From GCA-2794515 sp034436155 (GTDB taxonomy: Bacteria; Chloroflexota; Anaerolineae; Aggregatilineales; Phototrophicaceae), in NCBI GenBank assembly GCA_034436155.1, contig DAOTVP010000090.1:1-64000 (forward strand): DNA of 64,000 nt. Reading direction: 5' to 3'. Position 1 is the stretch's first letter. Each line of letters starts with the position of its first letter. Position numbers and translations under genes: made by a program. Positions 25,489 to 34,472 of this stretch are shown piece after piece. The notes under the pieces are model-generated. The model did not search any database. It was not told the DNA's origin and saw only the letters and a program-made list of their open reading frames with translations.

Positions 25489-26487
25489 TTTGATAACACC
25501 GGTATACATCCCCATACTACACATAAACCGAATTTCGCCCGCTTGTGGCGCGGGAATATCAATTGGTGTTGTGCCTGTGCTAGGGAGCATGAGACTAATC
25601 CCTAAACTAGGGATGGTGAATGCCAATTCGCATCCACGCGCATTTTGTGTCACCATATTGAGTCGGATAGGCTTCCCCGCCTCTGCGATAAGGACATTGG
25701 GGGTGTAGCCATAATAATCTGCCGTCAGATAAAATTCCTGCCGACCATCGACTAATTCCGCTCTCGCCGCAGGCGGTTCTGGATTCGCCAGCGCCAACAC
25801 CACCCGACTCGGTGCAATTGGCGAATCGAGCAAAATCAACCCCGCATCAAACGATAACAAGCCGAGCAATAGCACCAATGTGGATGTGACCACCGCGAAC
25901 ACGGTTTGCATCCGCACGCGAATTTGCGTTGCGCCAAATCCGAGTATAAAAAATATCGGCGTTGTGCCTAAGATGAATGCCGTCATAATCAATGCACCAT
26001 CCAACGCGCTGGCGGAGCTAATCGCCAAAATCATCATCGCTTGAGTCGTCCCACAGGGGATGAAAACGGTCATCGCGCCTAAAATCGCAGGGGCGAAAAT
26101 ATCACCACTTTTGGCTTGTGCGCGGATGCGTTTGGTGATGAATTTGGGTGGTTTAATCTGAAAATACCGAAAGATCGGATGCACATCCAACAGGCTGAAG
26201 GCGGTGATTATCATAAACAAACCCGCTACCACTTGCATAATACCCTGTACGGTAGGGGTGATGCGGAAGGCGTTGCCTAATCCACCGAGCAAAAATCCGA
26301 GTATGGCATACGCGAGCAACTTGGCAATTAAAAACGCGCCTACAGGAATACTCGCATCGGCGAGGGTCGGTTTTTGGTCAATTACTTGATTTTGCGAAAG
26401 CGCCGTCATGAGCAACCCGCCTTGCACCGCGAGGCAAGTCAGACCACCTGTGGTTAATCCGGTGATGAAAATCAATCCTAAATCCAT
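25480..26487 (-). CDS. SafE/TauE-like (DsbD-type) membrane protein fused to a cupredoxin-like domain
   Basis: This 335-residue protein starts at the ATG at 26487, with GAGGG 6 nt upstream. Six or so TM helices (about 1-225) carry the GGLTCLAVQGGLL and IPCGTTQAMM motifs of the UreH-like/SafE group within the DsbD superfamily. The C-terminal 90 residues form a cupredoxin-like domain with GCELAF and FMCSMGMY, where Cys and Met residues could bind copper. Position between DUF305 and copZ implies copper handling at the membrane. The MITE-like element lies exactly at its stop codon but leaves the protein whole. Confidence 0.85.
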   Translation of the reverse strand: MDLGLIFITGLTTGGLTCLAVQGGLLMTALSQNQVIDQKPTLADASIPVGAFLIAKLLAYAILGFLLGGLGNAFRITPTVQGIMQVVAGLFMIITAFSLLDVHPIFRYFQIKPPKFITKRIRAQAKSGDIFAPAILGAMTVFIPCGTTQAMMILAISSASALDGALIMTAFILGTTPIFFILGFGATQIRVRMQTVFAVVTSTLVLLLGLLSFDAGLILLDSPIAPSRVVLALANPEPPAARAELVDGRQEFYLTADYYGYTPNVLIAEAGKPIRLNMVTQNARGCELAFTIPSLGISLMLPSTGTTPIDIPAPQAGEIRFMCSMGMYTGVIKIS

Positions 26488-26510
26488 GTGCATCCCTCTT
26501 TCATGTGAAA

Positions 26511-27128
26511 CTATGCGCTCAATTCGAGGATGAGTGCCTCCATATACTCAATTTCTGCCGTTTGTGCGCTGATGATGGCTTCGGCTAGGGTGATGAGGTC
26601 GGCGTGTTCGGCGCGAAGCAAAATGCGTTCTGCCATGTGTAAGGCATCATCGTGATGGTCTATCATTGCTTCGAGCCAAGCGATTTCATAGTCCACGCCT
26701 TCTAACCGCGATAATCCTGCCATCATGCCCATCATCATCGGCGGGTCTGTGTAAGGGGGCATCTGCATGTTCATGTTGCCCATATCCATCCCGCCCATAT
26801 CATCATCTGGCATCATATCAGACATCGAAACAGGCGCATATTCAATCTGATACCAATCCAAAAGCCATGCTTGCATTTGGGCGATTTCGGCACTTTGCGC
26901 GGTGATGATATCATTACACAATGTGATAACCGCTTCGGTTTGGGCATTCATGAGGCAATCCATTGCCATATCCAACGCCATCTGATGATGATCTATCATC
27001 CCTTCTAAAAATCGGACTTCGGCACGTCCCGCACGTCCATCTATGGGCGCATCTGCGCTAACCATGCCAACCATCAGCATCATACTGATACCTACAAGTA
27101 TGTACTGAATGAGGGTATTTTTACGCAT
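26511..27128 (-). CDS. DUF305 protein, duplicated, Met-rich
   Basis: This 205-residue protein has a signal peptide (cleavage near residue 25) and two DUF305-type four-helix halves, each with an MIDHH motif (MIDHHQMALDMA and MIDHHDDALHMA). A Met/Asp-rich bridge containing MGGMDMGNMNMQM joins them. DUF305 proteins resemble ferritin-like bundles and are often found in copper-resistance loci; extracytoplasmic Cu binding by His/Met is likely but inferred. The start at 27128 has a strong AGGAGG 6 nt upstream. It lies 30 nt after the merR-type gene and 23 nt before the SafE-like gene. Confidence 0.88.
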   Translation of the reverse strand: MRKNTLIQYILVGISMMLMVGMVSADAPIDGRAGRAEVRFLEGMIDHHQMALDMAMDCLMNAQTEAVITLCNDIITAQSAEIAQMQAWLLDWYQIEYAPVSMSDMMPDDDMGGMDMGNMNMQMPPYTDPPMMMGMMAGLSRLEGVDYEIAWLEAMIDHHDDALHMAERILLRAEHADLITLAEAIISAQTAEIEYMEALILELSA

Positions 27129-27158
27129 AACAAACCTCCTAAAATCGTATGACAATGT

Positions 27159-27575
27159 TCACATATTGAGATGTTCAGATGTAAGGTGGTCTATGATGGG
27201 ACATTCTTCAATGCTTTCATCACCACCAGGGCAAATCTCGACTAACCCTTCTAATAAGGCTTTCATGGCGAGCAAGGATTGGATTTTTTGGTCGAGTTCA
27301 ATTAATTTTTCTTGTGCCAATTGGCGCACAGGTTCACAGGTGGCATCTGGCGCATATTTAATGCTGAGGAGCAAGCGGATTTCATCCAACGAAAAACCGA
27401 CCGATTGCGCTTTTTTGATAAAATGCACACGGTCTACGTTTTCATAATCAAAAAGCCGATAATTCGATTCGGAACGGGCGGGAATGGGTAAAAGACCATT
27501 CTGTTCATAATAGCGAATGGTCTCTGGGTGAACGCCACTGGATTTTGCCAAACGTCCGCGGGTTAATTTTTCCAT
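27159..27575 (-). CDS. MerR-family metal-responsive regulator
   Basis: This 138-residue regulator has a MerR winged helix-turn-helix (about 1-70, with SGVHPETIRYYEQNGLL) and a long dimerisation helix. It ends in a metal-binding loop. Cysteines at 80, 115 and 125 match the spacing I recall for ZntR (79/114/124). CueR-type Cu(I) sensors have Ser at the first position. It heads an operon of copper-type genes. A perfect dyad inside a 20-bp promoter spacer just upstream implies autoregulation by promoter untwisting. The RBS is AAGGAG. The true inducer is uncertain. Confidence 0.93.
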   Translation of the reverse strand: MEKLTRGRLAKSSGVHPETIRYYEQNGLLPIPARSESNYRLFDYENVDRVHFIKKAQSVGFSLDEIRLLLSIKYAPDATCEPVRQLAQEKLIELDQKIQSLLAMKALLEGLVEICPGGDESIEECPIIDHLTSEHLNM

Positions 27576-27617
27576 TGTACAATACTCCTTCGGTGCAAAA
27601 GCCTGTTGTTATTTACA

Positions 27618-27649
27618 AGCATACGCCTTGTAGTATAGTACAAGGTCAA
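27618..27649 (-). promoter_or_regulatory. MerR-type promoter with operator in a 20-bp spacer
   Basis: Minus strand: -35 TTGACC (27644-27649), -10 TATGCT (27618-27623), spacer 20 bp. The dyad CCTTGTA-N6-TACAAGG (27626-27645) fills the spacer. Over-long spacers with a centred dyad are the hallmark of MerR-activated promoters; this should drive the merR-DUF305-SafE-copZ-copA operon. Confidence 0.88.
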
Positions 27650-27670
27650 GGGAGAAACATGAGAATGTTG

Positions 27671-28333
27671 CTAATCTGCAGTAAAACCGTTCTTTTTATG
27701 CGTGCTATCGCAGAAGGGTTTTTTGCCAGACCCACCACACCGACACAACCATGTTTTTGTGCCTCTGAATAGCGTCACACCATCCGCGCCGATAATCTCG
27801 AAATTGCCTTGCACCTCTAACGGTCCGTTGGCGTGCGCGATGATGGTTAATTTTCCGCCTGTTTCGTGGTCGCCGTCTCGGATAATCGGGTCGGTTTCGG
27901 TCGCCTCGAAGTGTGCCTCTTTATGGGTGTTATCGCAAAATGGCTTATTTTTCGATTGTCCGCATCGGCAAAGCGTGGCGCGTGTCTCGGATTGAATATC
28001 CACTGTTGCCCCCTGAATGGCTAAATCTCCCCGAATTTCGAGCGGTCCGTTGTGTTGGATGCGGATGGTATTTTCGCCTGCGGGGATTTCTTTCACGCCG
28101 TCTTTACGGTCATAATGCAATGCACCCGATGGGCATAATTCGATGGTGGTGGCAATATTTTCAACTGTTGCACCATTCGGATTAACCCACGGGCGTTTTT
28201 TGGTATCGAACACATCAGATAATCGGGTGGCACAATAGGCGGCATGAATACACCGTTTGACGTTATACGTAATATCGACATTTTCGCCTTCATATCGCTT
28301 ATCTTCGTTCATTCCTGTATATTTTTCGGACAT
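27671..28333 (-). CDS. YjdI-like mono-cluster domain plus two CDGSH iron-sulfur domains
   Basis: A 220-residue protein. The N-terminus (about 10-75) is a Fer4_19/YjdI-type domain with RCIHAAYC and ELCPSGAL. Two CDGSH domains follow, with CRCGQSKNKPFCDNTH (about 126-141) and CRCGGSGKKPFCDSTH (about 199-214). Each has the three Cys and one His that bind a [2Fe-2S] cluster in mitoNEET-type proteins. The start at 28333 has GGAGG 6 nt upstream. The role is probably redox or Fe-S handling in the cytoplasm; the exact function is unknown. It ends just before the MerR-type promoter, on the same strand but as a separate unit. Confidence 0.88.
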   Translation of the reverse strand: MSEKYTGMNEDKRYEGENVDITYNVKRCIHAAYCATRLSDVFDTKKRPWVNPNGATVENIATTIELCPSGALHYDRKDGVKEIPAGENTIRIQHNGPLEIRGDLAIQGATVDIQSETRATLCRCGQSKNKPFCDNTHKEAHFEATETDPIIRDGDHETGGKLTIIAHANGPLEVQGNFEIIGADGVTLFRGTKTWLCRCGGSGKKPFCDSTHKKNGFTAD

Positions 28334-28411
28334 CTCACCCTCCGCCTTATCATCCATTTTTTTAACGATGGGCAGAAGATAACACGGCACGATGAGTACG
28401 ATATGAGTATT

Positions 28412-29254
28412 TTAGGGCGTGACCTGCAAATATTGACCTGCCGCCCAGCCTGCCTGTGAAGGATTATTCGGATTTTGGATGCGCCACCATGTCAGGTTAT
28501 CCACCAATTCGGGACCGCCGATAATCACAAACCTATCGCCTTCTGTGGCGCGGAACAAGATATTTGTGCCGATTACGCCTGAACTATCGCGTACATTGAG
28601 TTGCGTCTGTCCGACACCGACCACAACCACCGTTGCACCAATGCCCAATGGCATCGGTGTAGGGCTGATTTCGACAGGCATGAGGGTCGGTCCCGCCAGT
28701 GAAAAAGTGAGATTCGGTTGACCAACACCCACGACAGGCTCAAAAATGGCGGGGATGGTCGGGGTGGCAGGTGTGAGTGGTTGACTGGCGGGGGTATTGG
28801 TCGGGACGAGTGTATTCACCACCATCACAGGCGGTGGTGCGGGTGGGATAGCCGTATTGCGTCCACCTAAACCGATAACCACCAAAATGATGCCACCTGC
28901 GATAATGATGACCACCACTAACATCAAAGCGAGCGACCACAAGGGCAAATATAAGCCACTATCGCGCCGATTCCGCGCCCTACCCCGTTTTTTCGGTGGC
29001 GGTAATGTCCGCGGAGGCTGATTCGGTGGTACTCGCGGATGTTGACCCGTCTGACGCGGTGGCGGTGGTGGGATTTGTTTGGGTGGTACATTCGGCGGTG
29101 GTGGGGCAATCGTTGGGCGATTCACCACAGGGGGCATCCCCCGTTGCGGTGTGCGATGGTCGAGTTTGCGCGTGCCATCGGTACTCAATGTAGCACGGGT
29201 TTCTTGGTCGTTATCATCGGGCAAAAATGGCAAGGGTGAGAATTCGTCTGTCAT
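28412..29254 (-). CDS. Pro-rich membrane protein with extracellular SH3b domain
   Basis: This 280-residue protein has a cytoplasmic N-terminal part very rich in proline (about 40-90) and an Arg-rich stretch. One TM helix follows (about 105-130), then a Pro/Thr linker and a C-terminal SH3b-like domain (about 205-278) with LNVRDSSG and TWWRIQNPNNPSQAGWAAGQYL. The function is unknown; SH3b parts often bind the cell wall. The ATG at 29254 overlaps the polX stop (TAATG), so translation is probably coupled. A second in-frame start at 29272 is less likely. Confidence 0.72.
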   Translation of the reverse strand: MTDEFSPLPFLPDDNDQETRATLSTDGTRKLDHRTPQRGMPPVVNRPTIAPPPPNVPPKQIPPPPPRQTGQHPRVPPNQPPRTLPPPKKRGRARNRRDSGLYLPLWSLALMLVVVIIIAGGIILVVIGLGGRNTAIPPAPPPVMVVNTLVPTNTPASQPLTPATPTIPAIFEPVVGVGQPNLTFSLAGPTLMPVEISPTPMPLGIGATVVVVGVGQTQLNVRDSSGVIGTNILFRATEGDRFVIIGGPELVDNLTWWRIQNPNNPSQAGWAAGQYLQVTP

Positions 29255-31008
29255 TATCTGCTTTCCATCCATTTCACAAAGTCATCTACGGGGCGTGTAT
29301 TGAGGACATGCCTCGCTTCTGCCCATCCACGTCGCGCCGTCATCACACCATACGGCATCAAATCCATATGGCTCGGTTGATGGGCATCGGTGTTAATCGC
29401 CAATAGAATACCCATATCCACCGCACGGCGCACATAACTGGCATCAATATCCAGCCTACGCGGATTGGCATTGATTTCTAATACCTTACCATGCGTTTTG
29501 GCAGAATCAAAGACCGCATCCATATCGGCATCTACGGGTTCGCGTTCTGGGATGTATCGGGCGGTGAGGTGTCCTATCATATCCACATGCGGATTTTGGA
29601 TGGCATTCAACAACCGTTGGGTGATTTGGGCGCGGTCTTGGCGCAAACTGACATGCAACGAGGCGATGACGAAATCTAACTTTTCGAGTATTTCATCGGG
29701 ATAATCGAGGCTACCATCGGCATTAATATCCATTTCTGTGCCATGAAACACGCGGATTTTGCCATACATGAGCGCATCTACATGACGGACTTCGGCTTGT
29801 TGCGCCAACAAACGCTCGATAGATAAACCGTTAGCAATGCCCAAACTACGCGAATGGTCGGTGATGACGATATATTGCCGTCCACGCGCATACGCCTCTT
29901 CTGCCATTTGTTGAATACTGGCGACACCATCGCTATAAGTGCTGTGCATGTGCAAATCACCCTTGATGTCATTGAGGGTGATGAGGTTAGGCAATGCACC
30001 ACGTTGGGCGGCTTCGATTTCGCCCGCATCCTCGCGCAATTCGGGCGGGATGAAGGGCAACCCCACTTGGGCATACACCGCTTCTTCAGTATCACAATAA
30101 ATTTTGGGCGCATCTTCGAGGATGTTCCCATCAGCATCTACAGGGCTAAAGGCATGTTCATTCAGGCTCAAGCCTTTAGCGAGTGCCAATTGACGCATAC
30201 GGACATTATGCTCTTTGCTCCCAGAAAAATAATTGAGCGCCGTCCCCCATTTTTGCTTGACCAACACGCGCAAATCGGCTTGCAAACCATTTTGCAGTTC
30301 GACACTGCTTTTGGTATCACCATGCCCTAAAATGCGTGCCACGATGGGCATATTGACAAAATAATCCATAATGGCGGGGGAATGTGCCATATCTGCAACG
30401 GCGATGAGGATGTCTATATCGCCGATGGTCGGTTTTCCACGCCGAATACTGCCCGCTAATGCGCCTTCTAGCACATTCGGCAACGTCAGCAATTCGTCTA
30501 AAATGGCTTGTGCCGATGGCAAGGCGATGCCAATCGAAATGCGTCCCGTTTGCCGTCCGAGTGAGGCAATGCCCTCTAATACTTTCTGCTCACTTTTTAC
30601 GCCCATACCCGCCAAATCGCGCAATTGACCTGCTTCACCTGCCGATTTGAGCGCCTCGATGGTGGTGATGCCCAACTCTTTATAGAACATCATGGCTTTT
30701 TTGGGACCGACACCATTGATATTCATGATGTCTATCAGACCAACGGGGATTTCGGCAATCAATTTTTCGTAAAATGATAACTTGCCTGTGGTCAACATTT
30801 CGTCTATTTTTTCGGCGAGGGTTTTGCCGATGTTGGGCAACTCGACCAAGCCTTTCTCGGCAGAGATAGCGCGTAAATCTCGCGGTAATTCGCGGATGGT
30901 CTCCGCGGCGCGTTGATATGCCAGATAGCGGTGGATGCTTTCGCCTTTAAGCTGGAGCAGATTGGCACATTTTTCAAATATATCGGCAATATCGCGGTTG
31001 GTGAGCAT
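29254..31008 (-). CDS. polX: PolX-type DNA polymerase/3'-5' exonuclease with PHP domain
   Basis: A 584-residue bacterial family X polymerase. The helix-hairpin-helix 8-kDa domain (about 1-130, with LPNIGKTLAEKI and INGVGPKKA) precedes the nucleotidyltransferase core (GSIRRGKPTIGDIDILI, about 186-202, holding the metal aspartates). The C-terminal PHP domain (about 335-580) opens with DLHMHSTYSDG and contains TDHSRS. PolX fills short gaps in base-excision repair, and the PHP part gives 3'-5' exonuclease activity. The ATG at 31008 has AAGGA 7 nt upstream. Confidence 0.96.
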   Translation of the reverse strand: MLTNRDIADIFEKCANLLQLKGESIHRYLAYQRAAETIRELPRDLRAISAEKGLVELPNIGKTLAEKIDEMLTTGKLSFYEKLIAEIPVGLIDIMNINGVGPKKAMMFYKELGITTIEALKSAGEAGQLRDLAGMGVKSEQKVLEGIASLGRQTGRISIGIALPSAQAILDELLTLPNVLEGALAGSIRRGKPTIGDIDILIAVADMAHSPAIMDYFVNMPIVARILGHGDTKSSVELQNGLQADLRVLVKQKWGTALNYFSGSKEHNVRMRQLALAKGLSLNEHAFSPVDADGNILEDAPKIYCDTEEAVYAQVGLPFIPPELREDAGEIEAAQRGALPNLITLNDIKGDLHMHSTYSDGVASIQQMAEEAYARGRQYIVITDHSRSLGIANGLSIERLLAQQAEVRHVDALMYGKIRVFHGTEMDINADGSLDYPDEILEKLDFVIASLHVSLRQDRAQITQRLLNAIQNPHVDMIGHLTARYIPEREPVDADMDAVFDSAKTHGKVLEINANPRRLDIDASYVRRAVDMGILLAINTDAHQPSHMDLMPYGVMTARRGWAEARHVLNTRPVDDFVKWMESR

Positions 31009-31052
31009 GAACAAATCCTTGTATCATATCCGTCATCCTCACCATTATACCA

Positions 31053-32234
31053 TCAATACACGCGCAACATTAACCCTTTCAGGTATGCCCCTTCGGGAAA
31101 ACTGAGCGCCACAGGATGGTCATCTCCCGCGCCGAGTGTGCGGATAATTTGGGCATCGCGTCCGCTATCTTCGAGTGCGCCGAACACAATTTTCTGGAAT
31201 AAATCGGCAGAAATCGCGCCAGAACACGAAAATGTGAACAGATACCCACCCTTTTTGACCAGCTTAAAGCCGTTCAGGTTAATATCTTTATAACCCCTAG
31301 CGGCTTTTTCGACCTGTCCTTGTGTATGGGCGAATTTGGGCGGGTCTAATATAACCACATCCACCTGTTCATTCCTACGGGCGCGATGGCGCAAATCATC
31401 GAACACATCGGCTTGGACAAATTGAACACGCGATTCATCAAATCGGTTGACGCGCAAATTATCGCGCCCCAATTCGAGCGCCTCTGCCGATGAATCGATA
31501 TTCATCACCCGTGTATGGGGATGCTTGAGGGCATACAATCCAAACCCACCGCTATAACTAAACAGGTTCAAAATCTGTGTTAGGTGCGGTTCTTGTGCGA
31601 TGAGTTGTCCCAACAATGCCCGATTTTCACGCTGGTCAAGATACATCCCCGTTTTATGTCCCTTATACACATCGACCGCGAATTTAACACCCTCCTCGAT
31701 GACGATGTGCTTGGGCGGGGCTTCGCCGATTAACACGCCGACAACGGGTTTTAAGCCTTCTTTGCCACGTACATCGGCATCGCTACGCTCAAAAACGCCG
31801 CGTGCGCCCGTCATCTCCATCAAGATCTGCGCCAAATCGCGCTTAATTTTATCAATTCCCAACGTGAGGGCTTGCAAAACCAACCAATCGCCATATCTAT
31901 CCACAATCAGCCCCGCCAAAAAGTCATTTTCGGCATTAATCAACCGATAGGCGTTGGTGGTCAGATGTTTGCGCCCGTCTATCGCCCTCTGGAACATGGT
32001 GCGCCACCATGCGTTATCAATCGGCACATCCTCAAAACTCAACACACGGACTTGAATTTGGGAGCGACTGTTCCAATAGCCCCGCGCCAAAAATGCGCCA
32101 CTCTGAGCGCGAACCGTGACGATTTCGCCACCTTGCGGGTTGCCATCCACACGGGCAATGCCACCAGAGAAAATCCAAGGATGACGGCGAAAAATCGATT
32201 TTTCCCGTCCCTGATGCAAAATAATATCGGTCAT
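31053..32234 (-). CDS. rlmI: RlmI-like 23S rRNA methyltransferase with PUA domain
   Basis: A 393-residue protein. The N-terminal PUA domain (about 1-75) has HPWIFSGGIARV. A class I SAM-methyltransferase fold follows, with LNLFSYSGGFGLYAL (about 222-236), acidic SAM-site residues after VMNIDSSAEAL, and the catalytic loop VVILDPPKFAHTQ (about 292-304). RlmI makes 5-methylcytidine in 23S rRNA; related RlmK/RlmO enzymes share this layout, so the target base is inferred. Its ATG overlaps the rqcH stop by 4 nt. Confidence 0.92.
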   Translation of the reverse strand: MTDIILHQGREKSIFRRHPWIFSGGIARVDGNPQGGEIVTVRAQSGAFLARGYWNSRSQIQVRVLSFEDVPIDNAWWRTMFQRAIDGRKHLTTNAYRLINAENDFLAGLIVDRYGDWLVLQALTLGIDKIKRDLAQILMEMTGARGVFERSDADVRGKEGLKPVVGVLIGEAPPKHIVIEEGVKFAVDVYKGHKTGMYLDQRENRALLGQLIAQEPHLTQILNLFSYSGGFGLYALKHPHTRVMNIDSSAEALELGRDNLRVNRFDESRVQFVQADVFDDLRHRARRNEQVDVVILDPPKFAHTQGQVEKAARGYKDINLNGFKLVKKGGYLFTFSCSGAISADLFQKIVFGALEDSGRDAQIIRTLGAGDDHPVALSFPEGAYLKGLMLRVY

Positions 32235-33952
32235 AGAAAATTAAAATCTTTCTCGCTCTGTGGCGATACAGTAAGAGTTTGTTCGTTACGATATGTCACC
32301 ATGCCTTGCGCCGCGCCTTTGATTTTTTTGACATACTTACAACGGGTCATATCCACCGCCACCTTGCCATCGGTACGGCGCGAACTGTAATAGGCGGCGA
32401 TGCTGGCGGCTTGTTCGATGACATGTTGCGGAATTGCCCGCCCATCAAATTTAATCACGACATGCGCCCCTGGCACCTGACGGGCATGAAACCAAAAATC
32501 TTCGGCGCTACCCCGTTTGAAGGTGACAATTTCGTTCTGTCGGCTATTTTTGCCCACCCATATCACGAAACCGTCTTGTGTGACGAGGCGTAACGGTGCG
32601 CTCTGACCCGCCCCGCCGATGCGTTTGGCACGTTTGCCCTTCACGTAGCCACCATTGACCAACGCGCTACTCACATCATCAATTTCGCCCCAATTAGAGG
32701 CTAAATTCAGGTCATTTTCGAGCTGGTCAAGCGTATCGAGATGCAGTTTCGTCTCGGCGACCAAACGGGGAACATCTTCTAGGGCGCGTTTCGCCTTGTT
32801 ATATTTAGCAAAATAGGCTTGGGCGTTTTCGAGTGGGGTGAGTTTGGGGTCTAACGCGATGGATAGCATCGCCCCATCCACATCATATTGTGCCTTGAGT
32901 TCCGTTTGCCCTTTTTGGATGGTGAATTGATAGGCGAGGATGAGTTCACCACTTTGTTTGAGCAATTCACGTTCTGTATCATCTTTGAGCGATGATTCCA
33001 GCGCGTGTAACTTGGCGCGATATTTACGTTGCGCCTCTTGTAACGCCAACCGAACCGGGATTTTGGCGGCATTGTACGCATTTTCGCCGACAGGTGCGCC
33101 ATAAAATGCGACCAACGCCTTGCTGATGCCCTCTATCGGCTTCCAACCCGCCAGATGCTCTATCGGATACACGCTATAGGCTTCGACACGTCCATTATTT
33201 TCGACAATCCCCGCCTGCCAATCGCGCTTACGAAGTGGGTCTAAGACCATTTCGAGGGCGGTGAATACATCCCCCGCATGGGCAGAACTGGCTTTTTGTT
33301 TGGGATCATCACATGCCCGATACACAATTTCACGCGCCAATAACGGACTCATCCCCAACACATTGGCGGTCAGGGCTTGATAAGTACGGGCTTTGGGGTC
33401 GGTTATATCGGCTAAAAATTGGGCGACATCAGCTTCTGTGAGCATGAACGGGTTATGCTTGCCCAATTGTGGCGGTGGCGGGATATAGGGATGGTTGGGC
33501 AAACTGACGCGCACGCGATTTTCATCTGCCCCAACACGGCGCATACAATCTAAAATCACGCCATCTTGCACCAGCAGAATATTGCTACGGCGTTCCATCG
33601 GTTCAATGACCAGTTCCATCTCGCCTTCTGCGGTTTCGAGGTGAAGATGTACTACGCGCTCCCAATCGGGCTGGCTGACATGGGCGATTTTTCCGCCTTC
33701 GACATACCGCCTGACCAACAAACCGAGCGTGGTCGGTTTTTCGGTGCCACGGCGCAATTTTTCGGATGTGATATGCAAGCGGGGGACGTTGGTATCGGCA
33801 CTCAGATACAGATAGTGACGTTTATGATGGGCATAGATTTCGAGTCCGAGCGCGGTCTCATCCACATCTAACGCATCTTGAATGCGCCCACCCACGAGCG
33901 TATCCATAAATTCATCTACGAGTGCCGATAACGTGAATACATCTAAATACAT
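32231..33952 (-). CDS. rqcH: RqcH/NFACT ribosome quality-control protein
   Basis: A 573-residue NFACT protein. The NFACT-N domain (about 1-180) has VGGRIQDAL and IEPMERRSNILLV. Helix-hairpin-helix and long coiled-coil segments (about 290-425) follow, and the NFACT-R domain (about 455-560) has DFWFHARQVPGAHVVIK. RqcH binds obstructed 50S subunits and recruits Ala-tRNA to add C-terminal alanine tails. Older annotations call the family fibronectin-binding protein. It overlaps the rlmI start, placing two translation-related genes together. Confidence 0.94.
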   Translation of the reverse strand: MYLDVFTLSALVDEFMDTLVGGRIQDALDVDETALGLEIYAHHKRHYLYLSADTNVPRLHITSEKLRRGTEKPTTLGLLVRRYVEGGKIAHVSQPDWERVVHLHLETAEGEMELVIEPMERRSNILLVQDGVILDCMRRVGADENRVRVSLPNHPYIPPPPQLGKHNPFMLTEADVAQFLADITDPKARTYQALTANVLGMSPLLAREIVYRACDDPKQKASSAHAGDVFTALEMVLDPLRKRDWQAGIVENNGRVEAYSVYPIEHLAGWKPIEGISKALVAFYGAPVGENAYNAAKIPVRLALQEAQRKYRAKLHALESSLKDDTERELLKQSGELILAYQFTIQKGQTELKAQYDVDGAMLSIALDPKLTPLENAQAYFAKYNKAKRALEDVPRLVAETKLHLDTLDQLENDLNLASNWGEIDDVSSALVNGGYVKGKRAKRIGGAGQSAPLRLVTQDGFVIWVGKNSRQNEIVTFKRGSAEDFWFHARQVPGAHVVIKFDGRAIPQHVIEQAASIAAYYSSRRTDGKVAVDMTRCKYVKKIKGAAQGMVTYRNEQTLTVSPQSEKDFNFL

Positions 33953-33959
33953 GACATAA

Positions 33960-34451
33960 CTACGATGTTGGGACTAATGGCGAGAGCAAATAGGCGATAA
34001 TATCGCCGATTTCTTGGGGTGTGAGGCTATCGACATAATTGGTCGGCATATTGGTGACATAATCACCCACCTTGAAGGCATTGGGATACATAATCGATTC
34101 GTATAAATAGCCCTCGGCGCTCATCGGTGGGCGACGGTTGGCGGCTTCACGATGAGTTTGGCTATAGGCAGGCGCTAAATTATTCGTATCTTCACCATGA
34201 CACCCCAAACAACCTTTATTTCGCACCAATTCCAAACCGCGTTGTGGATCTGCATTGGCGAGCAATGGGGTGACATCTGCCAAATAAGAATCGGCAGAAA
34301 TGGCATCATCTTCTAACCCGCCTGTCGGTCGCGTGAATTGTAACATCTCGAATAAAAAAATAACCCCAAAACCAATCACCAAGCCGATGCCAATCAAAAT
34401 CGGCAGGGATGATAATTTTTGGGGCGTTTCATTGGGAGTGCTATCCGTCAT
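33960..34451 (-). CDS. Membrane-anchored mono-heme cytochrome c
   Basis: This 163-residue protein has an N-terminal uncleaved helix (about 16-37) and one class I cytochrome c domain. The heme site is CLGCH (Cys81, Cys84, His85), and a Met in TNMPTNYVDSLTPQEIGDIIAYL is the likely sixth ligand. It should face outward and carry electrons to a terminal oxidase. It lies next to ctaB and ctaA, the heme A pathway, which supports a role with an aa3-type oxidase not in this window. Confidence 0.93.
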   Translation of the reverse strand: MTDSTPNETPQKLSSLPILIGIGLVIGFGVIFLFEMLQFTRPTGGLEDDAISADSYLADVTPLLANADPQRGLELVRNKGCLGCHGEDTNNLAPAYSQTHREAANRRPPMSAEGYLYESIMYPNAFKVGDYVTNMPTNYVDSLTPQEIGDIIAYLLSPLVPTS

Positions 34452-34472
34452 TTGAAAACATGTCCTTTGGTA

